A stretch of 64,000 nt of DNA from Aquimarina sp. Aq107 (GTDB taxonomy: Bacteria; Bacteroidota; Bacteroidia; Flavobacteriales; Flavobacteriaceae). Positions 17,516 to 25,519 of this stretch are shown here, one piece after another. Within the stretch, counting starts at the first letter, position 1. Every line of letters starts with the position of its first letter. The position numbers were made by a program, and so were the translations under genes. Below the pieces are notes generated by a model. It searched no databases, was not told the DNA's origin, and saw only the letters and a program-made list of their open reading frames with translations. The stretch spans positions 578,001 through 642,000 of the forward strand of contig NZ_OX030782.1 in the NCBI RefSeq assembly GCF_943733665.1, given 5' to 3'.

Positions 17516-19696
17516 ATGAAAACGCTAATCAAAAGATTAACGGTACCATTTTTGTGCCTTATTTTAACGAACTTCATTATTTCTTGTCAAAATGATAATA
17601 ATGAATTAGACCCCGAAAACCCTGATCAAATCGAATTTGAAGAGTCAAAAATTATTAGTTTTGACGAAGTTGAGGAAATGACTCAGAATATTATCGATGG
17701 TGAGTTGCTTGAACCCGTAAACGAAGATGAAGCTTTTGGCAGTTCTAAAGATTCTAGATTCGATATCAGTAGAGAACGACGAGTATATGATTTTTCTGCA
17801 ACAGTTAATAGTGGAACCGGAGCAGGAACAGATATTACAGGTAAACTTCGCTTAAACTTCACCTTATATCACGCTAGCTTTACAATCGTTCGAGGAAATT
17901 TGGTATTACCCGATGGGACTAAAGCTAGGACTAGAGGAGCTATTGTAAGTGACGGAATTGTTTATTTAATAATTGACCCTCCTGGTAGAAATTTGATTTT
18001 TGGAATTGGAAGAGTAGATGAAGAAGGTGATCTAGAAGGACACTTTAGAATTTTTGGAAATGGGATAGGAAGAGGAGATTGGAATGCTGAACTAGTTAAA
18101 ACTATTTTCCCTGATAAAACGATTGTGGATTTAATTGTAGAAGATGGTAGATTCACATCTTTAGTTGGGGCTTTACAGGCCACAGATTTAGTAGCTCCTT
18201 TGTCCGGAGAAGGCCCGTTCACAGTTTTTGCACCTACAGATGAGGCATTTGCAGCATTAGATGAAGTTCCGGAGTTAGAAGTATTAAAACAGGTACTGTT
18301 GTATCATGTAGCAAGTGGAAGGTTTAATACACCAAGATTGTTGAGAGAAGAAATGATAGAAACATTACAAGGTGAAAATGTTAAAGTAAGTCTTGATGAA
18401 AACAATGAAATTGTTATAAATGACACTGTTAAGTTGCTTTCTGCAAATATTGGTGGTTCTAATGGAGTAATCCAAATCATAGATGCAGTATTAATACCAC
18501 CATCTTTTCAGCCTTTACCATCAATTGTAGAAATAGCTGTCGCAACTCCAGAGCTTTCTACGTTAGTAGGAGCATTGCAATCTGCTAATTTAGTAGATAC
18601 ATTAAACGGAGAAGGACCTTTTACAGTATTTGCACCAACTAATGATGCATTTGCTGCTTTGGATGCTATTCCTGATGGAGATGCTCTAACGGAGGTGCTT
18701 TTGTATCATGTAGCAGCTGGAAGATTTACTGCAGAAGAGTTAATTGCAGGGCAAACAGTTACTACAGTACAAGGAGATGAAGTAACCATTGAAATGATTA
18801 ATGGAGAGGTGTTTTTAAATGGTACAATAAAAGTGATTTTAGCAGATATTCAAGCATCTAATGGTGTTGTACACGTAATTGATGGAGTGTTACTTCCACC
18901 TGCTGATCTTCAGTCGATTGTAGAAATAGCTGTCGCAACTCCAGAGCTTTCTACTTTAGTAGGAGCATTGCAATCTGCTAATTTAGTAGATACATTAAAT
19001 GGAGAAGGACCTTTTACAGTATTTGCACCAACTAATGGTGCATTTGCTGCTTTGGATGCTATTCCTGATGGAGATGCTCTAACGGAGGTGCTTTTGTATC
19101 ATGTAGCAGCTGGAAGATTTACTGCAGAAGAGTTAATTGCAGGGCAAACAGTTACTACGGTACAAGGAGATGAAGTAACCATTGAAATGATTAATGGAGA
19201 GGTGTTTTTAAATGGTACAATAAAAGTGATTTTAGCAGATATTCAAGCATCTAATGGTGTTGTACATGTAATTGATGGAGTGTTACTTCCACCTGCTGAT
19301 CTTCAATCTATTGTAGAAATAGCTGTTGCTACTCCAGAGCTTTCTACGTTAGTGGGAGCATTACAAGCGGCTAATTTGGTAGATACATTAAACGGAGAAG
19401 GACCTTTTACAGTATTTGCGCCAACTAATGCTGCTTTTGCTGCTTTAGATGCTATTCCTGGAGGAGAAGCATTAACCGAAGTGTTGTTGTATCACGTGGC
19501 AGCAGGTAAATTTACCGCCGATGATTTGCTAACAAGACAGATAGTTACTACTGTTCAAGGAGATGAAGTAACTATTGAGATGATCGAGGGGCAGGTGTTT
19601 TTAAATGAAATTATTAGAGTTGATATTGCAAATATCGAAGCATCTAATGGTATCATACATGTAATTAATGGAGTATTAATTCCTCCATCTTTATAA
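17516..19696 (+). CDS. FAS1 lipoprotein with four FAS1 domains and a unique N-terminal domain
   Basis: A 726-residue lipoprotein (lipobox IISC, Cys about 24) with an acidic tether. Residues about 80-198 form a non-FAS1 beta-rich domain (GKLRLNFTLYHASFTIVRG, GHFRIFGNGIGRGDW) that I cannot name. Four FAS1 domains follow, about 131 residues each, with FTVFAPTNDAF-type H1 and GVVHVIDGVLLPP-type H2 motifs. FAS1 domains 2 and 3 are almost identical in protein and DNA (393-bp repeat), domain 4 is somewhat diverged and domain 1 clearly older. This indicates recent internal duplication or gene conversion. Probably an adhesin displayed on the cell surface. Confidence 0.92.
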   Translation: MKTLIKRLTVPFLCLILTNFIISCQNDNNELDPENPDQIEFEESKIISFDEVEEMTQNIIDGELLEPVNEDEAFGSSKDSRFDISRERRVYDFSATVNSGTGAGTDITGKLRLNFTLYHASFTIVRGNLVLPDGTKARTRGAIVSDGIVYLIIDPPGRNLIFGIGRVDEEGDLEGHFRIFGNGIGRGDWNAELVKTIFPDKTIVDLIVEDGRFTSLVGALQATDLVAPLSGEGPFTVFAPTDEAFAALDEVPELEVLKQVLLYHVASGRFNTPRLLREEMIETLQGENVKVSLDENNEIVINDTVKLLSANIGGSNGVIQIIDAVLIPPSFQPLPSIVEIAVATPELSTLVGALQSANLVDTLNGEGPFTVFAPTNDAFAALDAIPDGDALTEVLLYHVAAGRFTAEELIAGQTVTTVQGDEVTIEMINGEVFLNGTIKVILADIQASNGVVHVIDGVLLPPADLQSIVEIAVATPELSTLVGALQSANLVDTLNGEGPFTVFAPTNGAFAALDAIPDGDALTEVLLYHVAAGRFTAEELIAGQTVTTVQGDEVTIEMINGEVFLNGTIKVILADIQASNGVVHVIDGVLLPPADLQSIVEIAVATPELSTLVGALQAANLVDTLNGEGPFTVFAPTNAAFAALDAIPGGEALTEVLLYHVAAGKFTADDLLTRQIVTTVQGDEVTIEMIEGQVFLNEIIRVDIANIEASNGIIHVINGVLIPPSL
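18521..19696 (+). repeat. 393-bp in-frame tandem repeat (FAS1 units)
   Basis: Units begin at 18521, 18914 and 19307, exactly 393 bp apart, each opening with TC(A/G/T)ATTGTAGAAATAGC. Units 1 and 2 differ at only a handful of bases by eye; unit 3 is more diverged, especially in its second half. Confidence 0.92.
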
Positions 19697-19735
19697 AGGA
19701 CAGAACTTGAATTAGCCAAAGAATAATGTCCTGAG

Positions 19736-19778
19736 AGCTATTAGAAAGAACATAAAGTATCTTTCTAATAGCTTTTTT
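19736..19778 (+). terminator. terminator after second FAS1 gene
   Basis: Perfect 14-bp stem AGCTATTAGAAAGA / TCTTTCTAATAGCT with a 10-nt loop and a T-run. Confidence 0.88.
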
Positions 19779-19851
19779 ATTTGAACTAAATTTCTTTTTC
19801 GATATTTATAATTCTGTTATAACCATTCTTTATTAATACACTTCAAATCAT

Positions 19852-19859
19852 TAAATTTG
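19852..19859 (+). promoter_or_regulatory. -7 promoter box of ffh
   Basis: TAAATTTG matches TAnnTTTG. It places the transcript start near 19866, just at a small hairpin in the leader. Confidence 0.55.
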
Positions 19860-19865
19860 CACCTG

Positions 19866-19888
19866 TCTACTAAAAAAGTAGATTTTTT
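19866..19888 (+). promoter_or_regulatory. hairpin plus T-run in the ffh leader
   Basis: TCTACT-AAAAA-AGTAGA followed by TTTTTT, ending 19 bp before the ffh ATG. It has the form of a weak intrinsic terminator or attenuator in the 5' leader. The stem is short and has only two GC pairs, so it may be inert. Confidence 0.35.
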
Positions 19889-19907
19889 CAAAACCTGAAG
19901 AAAGCAT

Positions 19908-21236
19908 ATGTTTGATAATTTAAGTGATAAGTTAGATAAGGCGTTACATATTCTTAAAGGCCACGGTCAAATTACAGAAGTAAATGTTGCTGAGACACTT
20001 AAGGAAGTTCGTAGAGCGTTGGTTGATGCCGATGTTAATTATAAAATTGCCAAAGATTTTACAGCTACTGTAAAGGAAAAAGCGTTAGGTCAAAATGTAC
20101 TTAAAAGTTTAAAACCTGGTCAATTAATGGTAAAACTTGTAAAAGACGAGTTAACCGAATTGATGGGAGGAGAAGTTGCTGGTGTTAATCTTTCTGGCAA
20201 TCCTTCAGTGGTTTTAATGTCGGGATTACAAGGATCTGGTAAAACTACGTTTTCTGGAAAATTAGCAAACTTTCTAAAGAATAAAAAAACTAAGAAACCA
20301 CTTTTAGTTGCCTGTGATGTATATCGACCGGCGGCTATTGATCAGTTACACGTTGTTGGAGAACAAATAAACGTTGAGGTTTTTAGTGATAGAGGAAATA
20401 ATGATCCTGTTGCTATTGCTAAGGCAGGTGTTGCCCATGCTAAAGCGAATGGATTTAATGTAGTGATTATAGATACAGCTGGTCGTCTAGCTGTTGATGA
20501 AGTCATGATGACTGAGATTGCTAATATTCATAAAGCTGTTACTCCTAACGAAACTTTATTTGTTGTAGATTCTATGACCGGTCAAGATGCGGTTAATACT
20601 GCCAAAGCATTTAATGATGTATTAAACTTTGATGGTGTTATTCTTACCAAATTAGATGGAGATACTAGAGGTGGAGCAGCAATTTCTATTAAATCAGTTG
20701 TTAATAAGCCAATAAAATTTATTGGTACAGGAGAAAAGATGGAGGCAATTGATGTATTCTATCCTTCTCGTATGGCGGATCGTATCTTAGGAATGGGAGA
20801 TGTTGTGTCTCTTGTAGAACGAGCTCAAGAACAATTTGATGAAGAAGAGGCCAGAAAATTACAGAAAAAAATTGCCAAAAATCAATTTGGTTTTGATGAC
20901 TTCTTAAAACAAATTCAACAGGTTAAGAAGATGGGTAATATGAAGGACCTAGTTGGAATGATTCCTGGAGCTGGCAAAATGATGAAGAATGTTGATATTG
21001 ATGATGATGCTTTTAAACATATAGAAGCAATTATCCATTCTATGACTCCAGCAGAGCGAACAAAACCTCAGATTATTAATGCAAGTAGAAAAAAACGCAT
21101 TGGTAAAGGATCTGGAACTTCTGTGCAGCAGGTTAATCAATTACTCAAGCAGTTTGATCAGATGAGTAAAATGATGAAAATGATGCAAGGTGGCGGCGGA
21201 AAGCGAATGATGCAGATGATGGGTAAAATGAAATAA
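19908..21236 (+). CDS. ffh: signal recognition particle protein Ffh
   Basis: The GTPase of the signal recognition particle; it binds 4.5S RNA and signal sequences of nascent membrane proteins and docks on FtsY. The 442-residue protein has the N domain (1-90), the G domain with P-loop GLQGSGKTTFSGKLA (about 105), DTAGRLAVDE, TKLDGDTRGG and the IGTGEK closing loop, and the Met-rich M domain (residues about 310-442, ending MMKMMQGGGGKRMMQMMG). Start ATG at 19908 agrees with the family (MFDNLSDKLDKAL). It is followed after 36 bp by folD, probably in the same transcript. Confidence 0.97.
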   Translation: MFDNLSDKLDKALHILKGHGQITEVNVAETLKEVRRALVDADVNYKIAKDFTATVKEKALGQNVLKSLKPGQLMVKLVKDELTELMGGEVAGVNLSGNPSVVLMSGLQGSGKTTFSGKLANFLKNKKTKKPLLVACDVYRPAAIDQLHVVGEQINVEVFSDRGNNDPVAIAKAGVAHAKANGFNVVIIDTAGRLAVDEVMMTEIANIHKAVTPNETLFVVDSMTGQDAVNTAKAFNDVLNFDGVILTKLDGDTRGGAAISIKSVVNKPIKFIGTGEKMEAIDVFYPSRMADRILGMGDVVSLVERAQEQFDEEEARKLQKKIAKNQFGFDDFLKQIQQVKKMGNMKDLVGMIPGAGKMMKNVDIDDDAFKHIEAIIHSMTPAERTKPQIINASRKKRIGKGSGTSVQQVNQLLKQFDQMSKMMKMMQGGGGKRMMQMMGKMK

Positions 21237-21272
21237 TATATAATTAAATTAACAATAGAGTAGGGGCTCAAT

Positions 21273-22157
21273 ATGGAAGTTTTAGACGGTAAAAAAGTAA
21301 GTAACGATATTAAAAATGAAATCGCTGACGAGGTTCAAAAGATGAAAGATCGTGGCGAAAAGGTTCCGCATTTAGCAGCTGTATTAGTTGGAAATGATGG
21401 CGCCAGTCTTACTTATGTCGGGAGTAAGGTAAAGGCATGCGAAAGAATAGGTTTTGAATCTACTTTAGTGAAAATGCCAAGTACCACAAGTGAAGTTGAA
21501 TTGTTAGCTAAAATTAAAGAATTAAACGAAGATTCTAATATTGACGGGTTTATAGTTCAGTTACCACTACCGCCACAAATTGACACTCAAAAAGTATTAT
21601 TGGCTGTAGATCCAGATAAAGATGTGGATGGATTTCATCCAATGAATTTTGGGAAAATGGCTTTGGATATGTCTACTTTTATTCCAGCCACACCATTTGG
21701 AATTTTAGAACTTTTGGAACGTTATAATGTTGATACAAAAGGGAAACATACCGTAGTTATAGGCAGAAGCCATATAGTAGGAAGGCCAATGAGTATTTTG
21801 ATGGGAAGAAAAGGCTGGCCAGGTAATTCTACAGTGACATTAACGCATAGTCATACAAAAAATATTACACAGATTATTTCCCAAGCAGATATTGTTATAT
21901 CAGCGTTAGGTGTTCCTAATTTTCTTAAAGCAGAAATGGTAAAAGATGATGCTGTAATTATTGATGTAGGTATTACTAGAGTTACTGATGATTCTAGGGA
22001 AAGAGGATATAGAATTGTAGGGGATGTAGATTTCGAAAATGTTAGTAAAAAAGCTTCTTTTATTACCCCAGTTCCAGGAGGAGTAGGTCCGATGACTATT
22101 GCAATGCTTCTTAAAAATACATTGTTAGCTAGAGAGAGGCATCGTAATAACGGGTAA
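21273..22157 (+). CDS. folD: bifunctional methylenetetrahydrofolate dehydrogenase/cyclohydrolase FolD
   Basis: Interconverts 5,10-methylene-THF and 10-formyl-THF in one-carbon metabolism, using NADP. The 294-residue protein has the catalytic region with the YxxxK-type motif LTYVGSKVKACERIG (about residue 50), the signature DGFIVQLPLPPQID (about 98), DKDVDGFHP, and the nucleotide-binding VIGRSHIVGRPMSILM (about 165). The PGGVGPMTIAMLL signature lies near the C-terminus. It lies 36 bp after ffh and is closed by a strong terminator. Confidence 0.96.
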   Translation: MEVLDGKKVSNDIKNEIADEVQKMKDRGEKVPHLAAVLVGNDGASLTYVGSKVKACERIGFESTLVKMPSTTSEVELLAKIKELNEDSNIDGFIVQLPLPPQIDTQKVLLAVDPDKDVDGFHPMNFGKMALDMSTFIPATPFGILELLERYNVDTKGKHTVVIGRSHIVGRPMSILMGRKGWPGNSTVTLTHSHTKNITQIISQADIVISALGVPNFLKAEMVKDDAVIIDVGITRVTDDSRERGYRIVGDVDFENVSKKASFITPVPGGVGPMTIAMLLKNTLLARERHRNNG

Positions 22158-22236
22158 AGTATAATTTTTAGGATGATGATATCCAATAATAAGGTAGGTT
22201 TTAATAATCTATTTTAAAGAATATATAATTAAGTAA

Positions 22237-22272
22237 AAGCTTTGAGGTTTTAAAACCTCAAAGCTTTTTTGT
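22237..22272 (+). terminator. terminator after folD
   Basis: A 17-bp perfect dyad (22237-22253 with 22254-22270), core GCTTTGAGG / CCTCAAAGC, flanked by an A-run and a T-run; it could act in both directions. Confidence 0.88.
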
Positions 22273-22334
22273 TATAACGAATTTGCTAAACATTATAAAC
22301 TGATCTTTTTTAGAGAGTTCAATACTTCTAGTGC

Positions 22335-22404
22335 TTGCATCGTCGATAAAATGCAAATAGTTTGGAAATCATAAACCGTTGAACATTCTACTGTCAACGG
22401 CTTT
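22335..22404 (+). ncRNA. possible small structured RNA between folD and SH3 gene
   Basis: The intergenic stretch 22273-22506 has no ORF but holds two consecutive hairpins: TTGCAT (22335-22340) with ATGCAA (22351-22356), and CCGTTGA (22376-22382) with TCAACGG (22394-22400), the latter followed by CTTTT. It is boxed in by terminators at 22237-22272 and 22507-22537. The layout would fit a small RNA, but no consensus promoter is obvious and the T-run is weak. Confidence 0.25.
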
Positions 22405-22506
22405 TCCTAGTATTTATTTGCCCTGTTTTTTTATACGATTGTGTAACGCAAATAATCTATGCTTATACTTAAATATATTTAATACAATATTAAATTAATT
22501 CAAAAT

Positions 22507-22541
22507 AAAAAAGCGCCTTGAATAAAGGCGCTTTTTTTTAT
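22507..22541. terminator. bidirectional terminator before the SH3 gene end
   Basis: AAAAAAGCGCCTT-GAATA-AAGGCGCTTTTTT. Symmetric A- and T-runs allow use in both directions; on the minus strand it serves the SH3 protein gene. Confidence 0.88.
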
Positions 22542-22613
22542 TTTACATTTATTATTGGTGATAATAAAATATGTATATTTTTATTTTAATAGTTTACTGT
22601 TCGCGTAGTACTA

Positions 22614-23774
22614 TTAAAAAGAGTTGAAAGAACTAGCATCAATGTTATCTTGATCTTCTACATCATTGTATAAAGTTCCATTCGCTTGAAGATCTAAAGA
22701 AAGACTATAAGATGGTACATTAATTCCTTCATCCGTCTTGATTGTGTTGAAATCTAAGATATCTTGTCCTTTTTCATACAAAGCATTTTTTGTAAAAGTA
22801 CCTTGCTTCTTTCCATTCTTGCTAGGAGACTCTCTCCATTCTTTTCCATAAGCAATCACACAATAGTACTCTCCTTCAGGAATATTTCTAATGAATTGAG
22901 TTTGGTTACTATTAATGTATACAATTCTTATTGTCTCATCATCTTTTGCAGTTTTACCCATTTTAACAAGTTTAACTACAACTTCTGTGTTCTTACCTAC
23001 TTCTACTTTTAAATAGTTGTCTAATTTGTATTCAAATTTTCCTTTGAAATTAAATGACTTAGGAGTAGCTCCTGACTTATATGTTTTCTTTTCCCAACTA
23101 GAATATTTATTTTCTCTAGTCACTTTAGTTGGTGCAGCAGCTGCTCTTGTTCCAGCATTACTGCCACCAGAAGCTGTTTTAGATTCTATAGGCGTGTATG
23201 CAGTCTCTGTAGATCCTAAAGTTCTTTTGTTCGCTTCTTCTAATGCTTTTTGAGTCTCAGCTAATTCAGCTAATCTTCTTCTTTCTGCAGCAGACTGATT
23301 TTCTTTTGCAGCACGAGCGGCAGCTTCTGCTACAGCAGCATCAGCTTCTGCTTGTCTTGTTAGTCTTTCAGCTTCAGCAATTGCTTTTCTTGCAGCTTCG
23401 GCAGCGGCAATTTTAGCTTGTTCTGCTTTTCTAATTGCTTCTTCTGCAGCAAGTCTAGCAGCATTTCTTCTAGCTTCAGCAGCTTTTGCAGCTCTTTCAG
23501 CTTCTGCGATACTACTATCTTCTGCTAGTAATTTTGTTTGTACAAAACCGTTTCCGTTTTTGTATTGTACTGTACTCCAGTCTCCATAACCAGAACTAAT
23601 AACATATACTTGGGTTCCCTGAGGGATCTCCCCAATAATGTCGAAATTTGCTCCTGGTCCAGTTCTTAATTCTAATTTGGCGGTGGACATTAAATAGCGA
23701 TCCAGCGACTTTATTTGAGCGAAAGTCGAGGAAGTCATCACCAATAGCAAAATAAATGTAAAAATTGATTTCAT
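22614..23774 (-). CDS. secreted SH3b-domain protein with Ala/Glu-rich coiled coil
   Basis: A 386-residue exported protein. Order: signal peptide (residues 1-19), bacterial SH3 domain (about 28-85: LELRTGPGANFDIIGEIPQG, YVISSGYGDWSTVQYKNGNG), a long Ala/Glu/Arg-rich helix (about 90-180, many AAEAARKA repeats, likely coiled coil), a Ser/Thr/Gly linker, and a C-terminal domain (about 225-386) that I cannot assign. SH3b domains often bind cell-wall peptides, so a periplasmic envelope role is plausible. A TATTTTTG -7 box lies at 23804-23811 on the minus strand. A 904-bp intergenic region lies upstream. Confidence 0.8.
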   Translation of the reverse strand: MKSIFTFILLLVMTSSTFAQIKSLDRYLMSTAKLELRTGPGANFDIIGEIPQGTQVYVISSGYGDWSTVQYKNGNGFVQTKLLAEDSSIAEAERAAKAAEARRNAARLAAEEAIRKAEQAKIAAAEAARKAIAEAERLTRQAEADAAVAEAAARAAKENQSAAERRRLAELAETQKALEEANKRTLGSTETAYTPIESKTASGGSNAGTRAAAAPTKVTRENKYSSWEKKTYKSGATPKSFNFKGKFEYKLDNYLKVEVGKNTEVVVKLVKMGKTAKDDETIRIVYINSNQTQFIRNIPEGEYYCVIAYGKEWRESPSKNGKKQGTFTKNALYEKGQDILDFNTIKTDEGINVPSYSLSLDLQANGTLYNDVEDQDNIDASSFNSF

Positions 23775-24678
23775 AATCTTTCTGTGTTTACATAATTAAA
23801 ATTCAAAAATAAAGCAGATTAGGGTTCTTTAATCTTAAGACGTTAATCTTTAGTTGCTTTTTTTATACTCTTTTAAATAATTTTTTAAAAGTTATTGTTC
23901 AAAAATCCGTTCTCAAAAAACATGCCAAACTATTTTTAATGACATTTCTAAATTGTTAACAAAAGTTGCCTTCGTGTTAAAAAAAGTAGATTTTTAAAGA
24001 ACATTTACAAGCTTAAGTTGTTGTCTTTCAGTTAATTAAACATGTTTTCCTTGAGTACAAGTTTAAACTTATTTATTAATCAGCTGAGTTGAAAACTCTT
24101 AAACTATAAACAAAAGTAAGTTATTAATATGAAAAACACAACTTGTTTTGACTTTATTTGCATAAAAATCTACTTTTTTTTTAATCGATTTGTGTTTTTC
24201 AACGATTATTTTGTGTATTACAACTGATTTACGCCGTGTTTATTGGGCTTGAAGTCGGTGAGCGATTTTTTAGTTTTTTTAAAATTTATTTTTACTTTTT
24301 TTATCAATGGATTATTAGTGATTGGATTTTATTTTTCACAATACTTTAACATTTTTAATTATGCGTGCATAGTATATTTCTGTGCTTTTAAATAAATATT
24401 ATTCTTCTTGGTAGCCTTATCTTTTTGATATTAAGTAGTTTGAGTTTTTTATTTCTTTGTTTTGTTTTAGATTTTCAGATATTTCAGTTTATTATATTAG
24501 GCATTTTATTTTAAGATTAACATGGCTAATATTCTATTGGAAAATTCACTTATTTACGTTGTTTTAAGAGTGAGTTTTACTTCCGTCAGAAATAGATGAC
24601 CGTTTTTATGGTGTAAGATTTTAGTGAGAATACGATTCTTGTTTAAAAGAATTTGCTACTAATCATTTAGAAAACGAT
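23775..24678. other. 904-bp AT-rich intergenic region without a recognisable gene
   Basis: It holds the promoter side of the SH3 gene (-7 box 23804-23811, minus strand). No ORF of note is present. AAAAAAGTAGATTTTT at 23980-23995 recurs as its exact reverse complement at 24164-24179, and a same-sense copy sits in the ffh leader at 19872-19887. The stretch around 24222-24275 (TTTACGCCGTG, GGGCTTGAAGTCGG) is richer in G than its surroundings and ends in a T-run; a small RNA there is possible but unsupported. Confidence 0.4.
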
Positions 24679-25350
24679 TTAGTGGTTTTCTTTGATTAAT
24701 TCAGGAATTTTTTTTTGAAAACGTTTTAGCCTAGGTTTAGATACATTCTGAATATACCTATTATATGGATTTCTTTTTTCATAATCTTGGTGATAATCTT
24801 CTGCTTTCCAAAATTTTTGAAATGGAGTTACTTCTGCTGCGATTTGTCTATTTAAGCTTTTGCTAAGAAAGTTTTTCTTTTTTTGAATTATATTTTTTTG
24901 TTCATCATTTTGATAAAATATAATTGATCTGTACTGAGATCCGTGATCTGGGCCTTGGCCGTTTATTTGTGTTGGATTTTGGGAGCCAAAATAAACGTCA
25001 ACTAGTGATGAAAAAGAAATTATTTTTGGATCATATAAAACTTCTACAGCTTCTGCGTGCCCTGTACGTCCTGTATTGCTCGATTCATAGGTGGGATTTT
25101 TGGTATGTCCTCCAGAGTATCCAGAGACTACTTCTTGTACGCCAATAACGCTTTCATATACTGCTTCTACGCACCAAAAACATCCGCTAGCGAAATATGC
25201 ACGTTCTAATCCATTAATTGGTTCGGTTTGGATAGCTTTTATGTTTTGATTTTGAGTGGTATTACTAGTTTGGTTATTATTTTGACTATTACCTTGGCAA
25301 CTAGTTAGTAAAGTAGAAATGGTGAGTATGCTATATATTAAGGTCTTCAT
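24679..25350 (-). CDS. msrA: peptide methionine sulfoxide reductase MsrA, lipoprotein form
   Basis: Reduces methionine-S-sulfoxide in proteins. The 223-residue protein carries the catalytic motif GCFWCVEAVYESVIGV (about residue 58), YSGGHTKNPTYE, GHAEAVEVLYDP and the YDPQN-related FGSQNPTQINGQGPDHGSQY segment. Unlike cytoplasmic MsrA it begins with a lipoprotein signal (ILTISTLLTSC, Cys about 19) and a Gln/Asn/Thr-rich tether, so it should act on the periplasmic side of the envelope. No msrB is adjacent. A single-gene unit. Confidence 0.95.
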   Translation of the reverse strand: MKTLIYSILTISTLLTSCQGNSQNNNQTSNTTQNQNIKAIQTEPINGLERAYFASGCFWCVEAVYESVIGVQEVVSGYSGGHTKNPTYESSNTGRTGHAEAVEVLYDPKIISFSSLVDVYFGSQNPTQINGQGPDHGSQYRSIIFYQNDEQKNIIQKKKNFLSKSLNRQIAAEVTPFQKFWKAEDYHQDYEKRNPYNRYIQNVSKPRLKRFQKKIPELIKENH

Positions 25351-25460
25351 AATTTTTTTTTATAATAGTCTTTGTTTGTTGTTAAACCTTTCAGTGTTTA
25401 ATCTTTATTGCAAAATTACATAGATGTGCTGATTATGATCCTTAAAAAAACTGTAAATAA

Positions 25461-25496
25461 AAAAAATGGCTGTCACTAAAATGACAGCCATTTTTT
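25461..25496 (-). terminator. terminator after rho
   Basis: AAAAAATGGCTGTCA with TGACAGCCATTTTTT around a 6-nt loop; symmetric, and placed directly after the rho stop codon. Confidence 0.88.
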
Positions 25497-25519
25497 ACAT
25501 TATATATATAAGGTATGTT

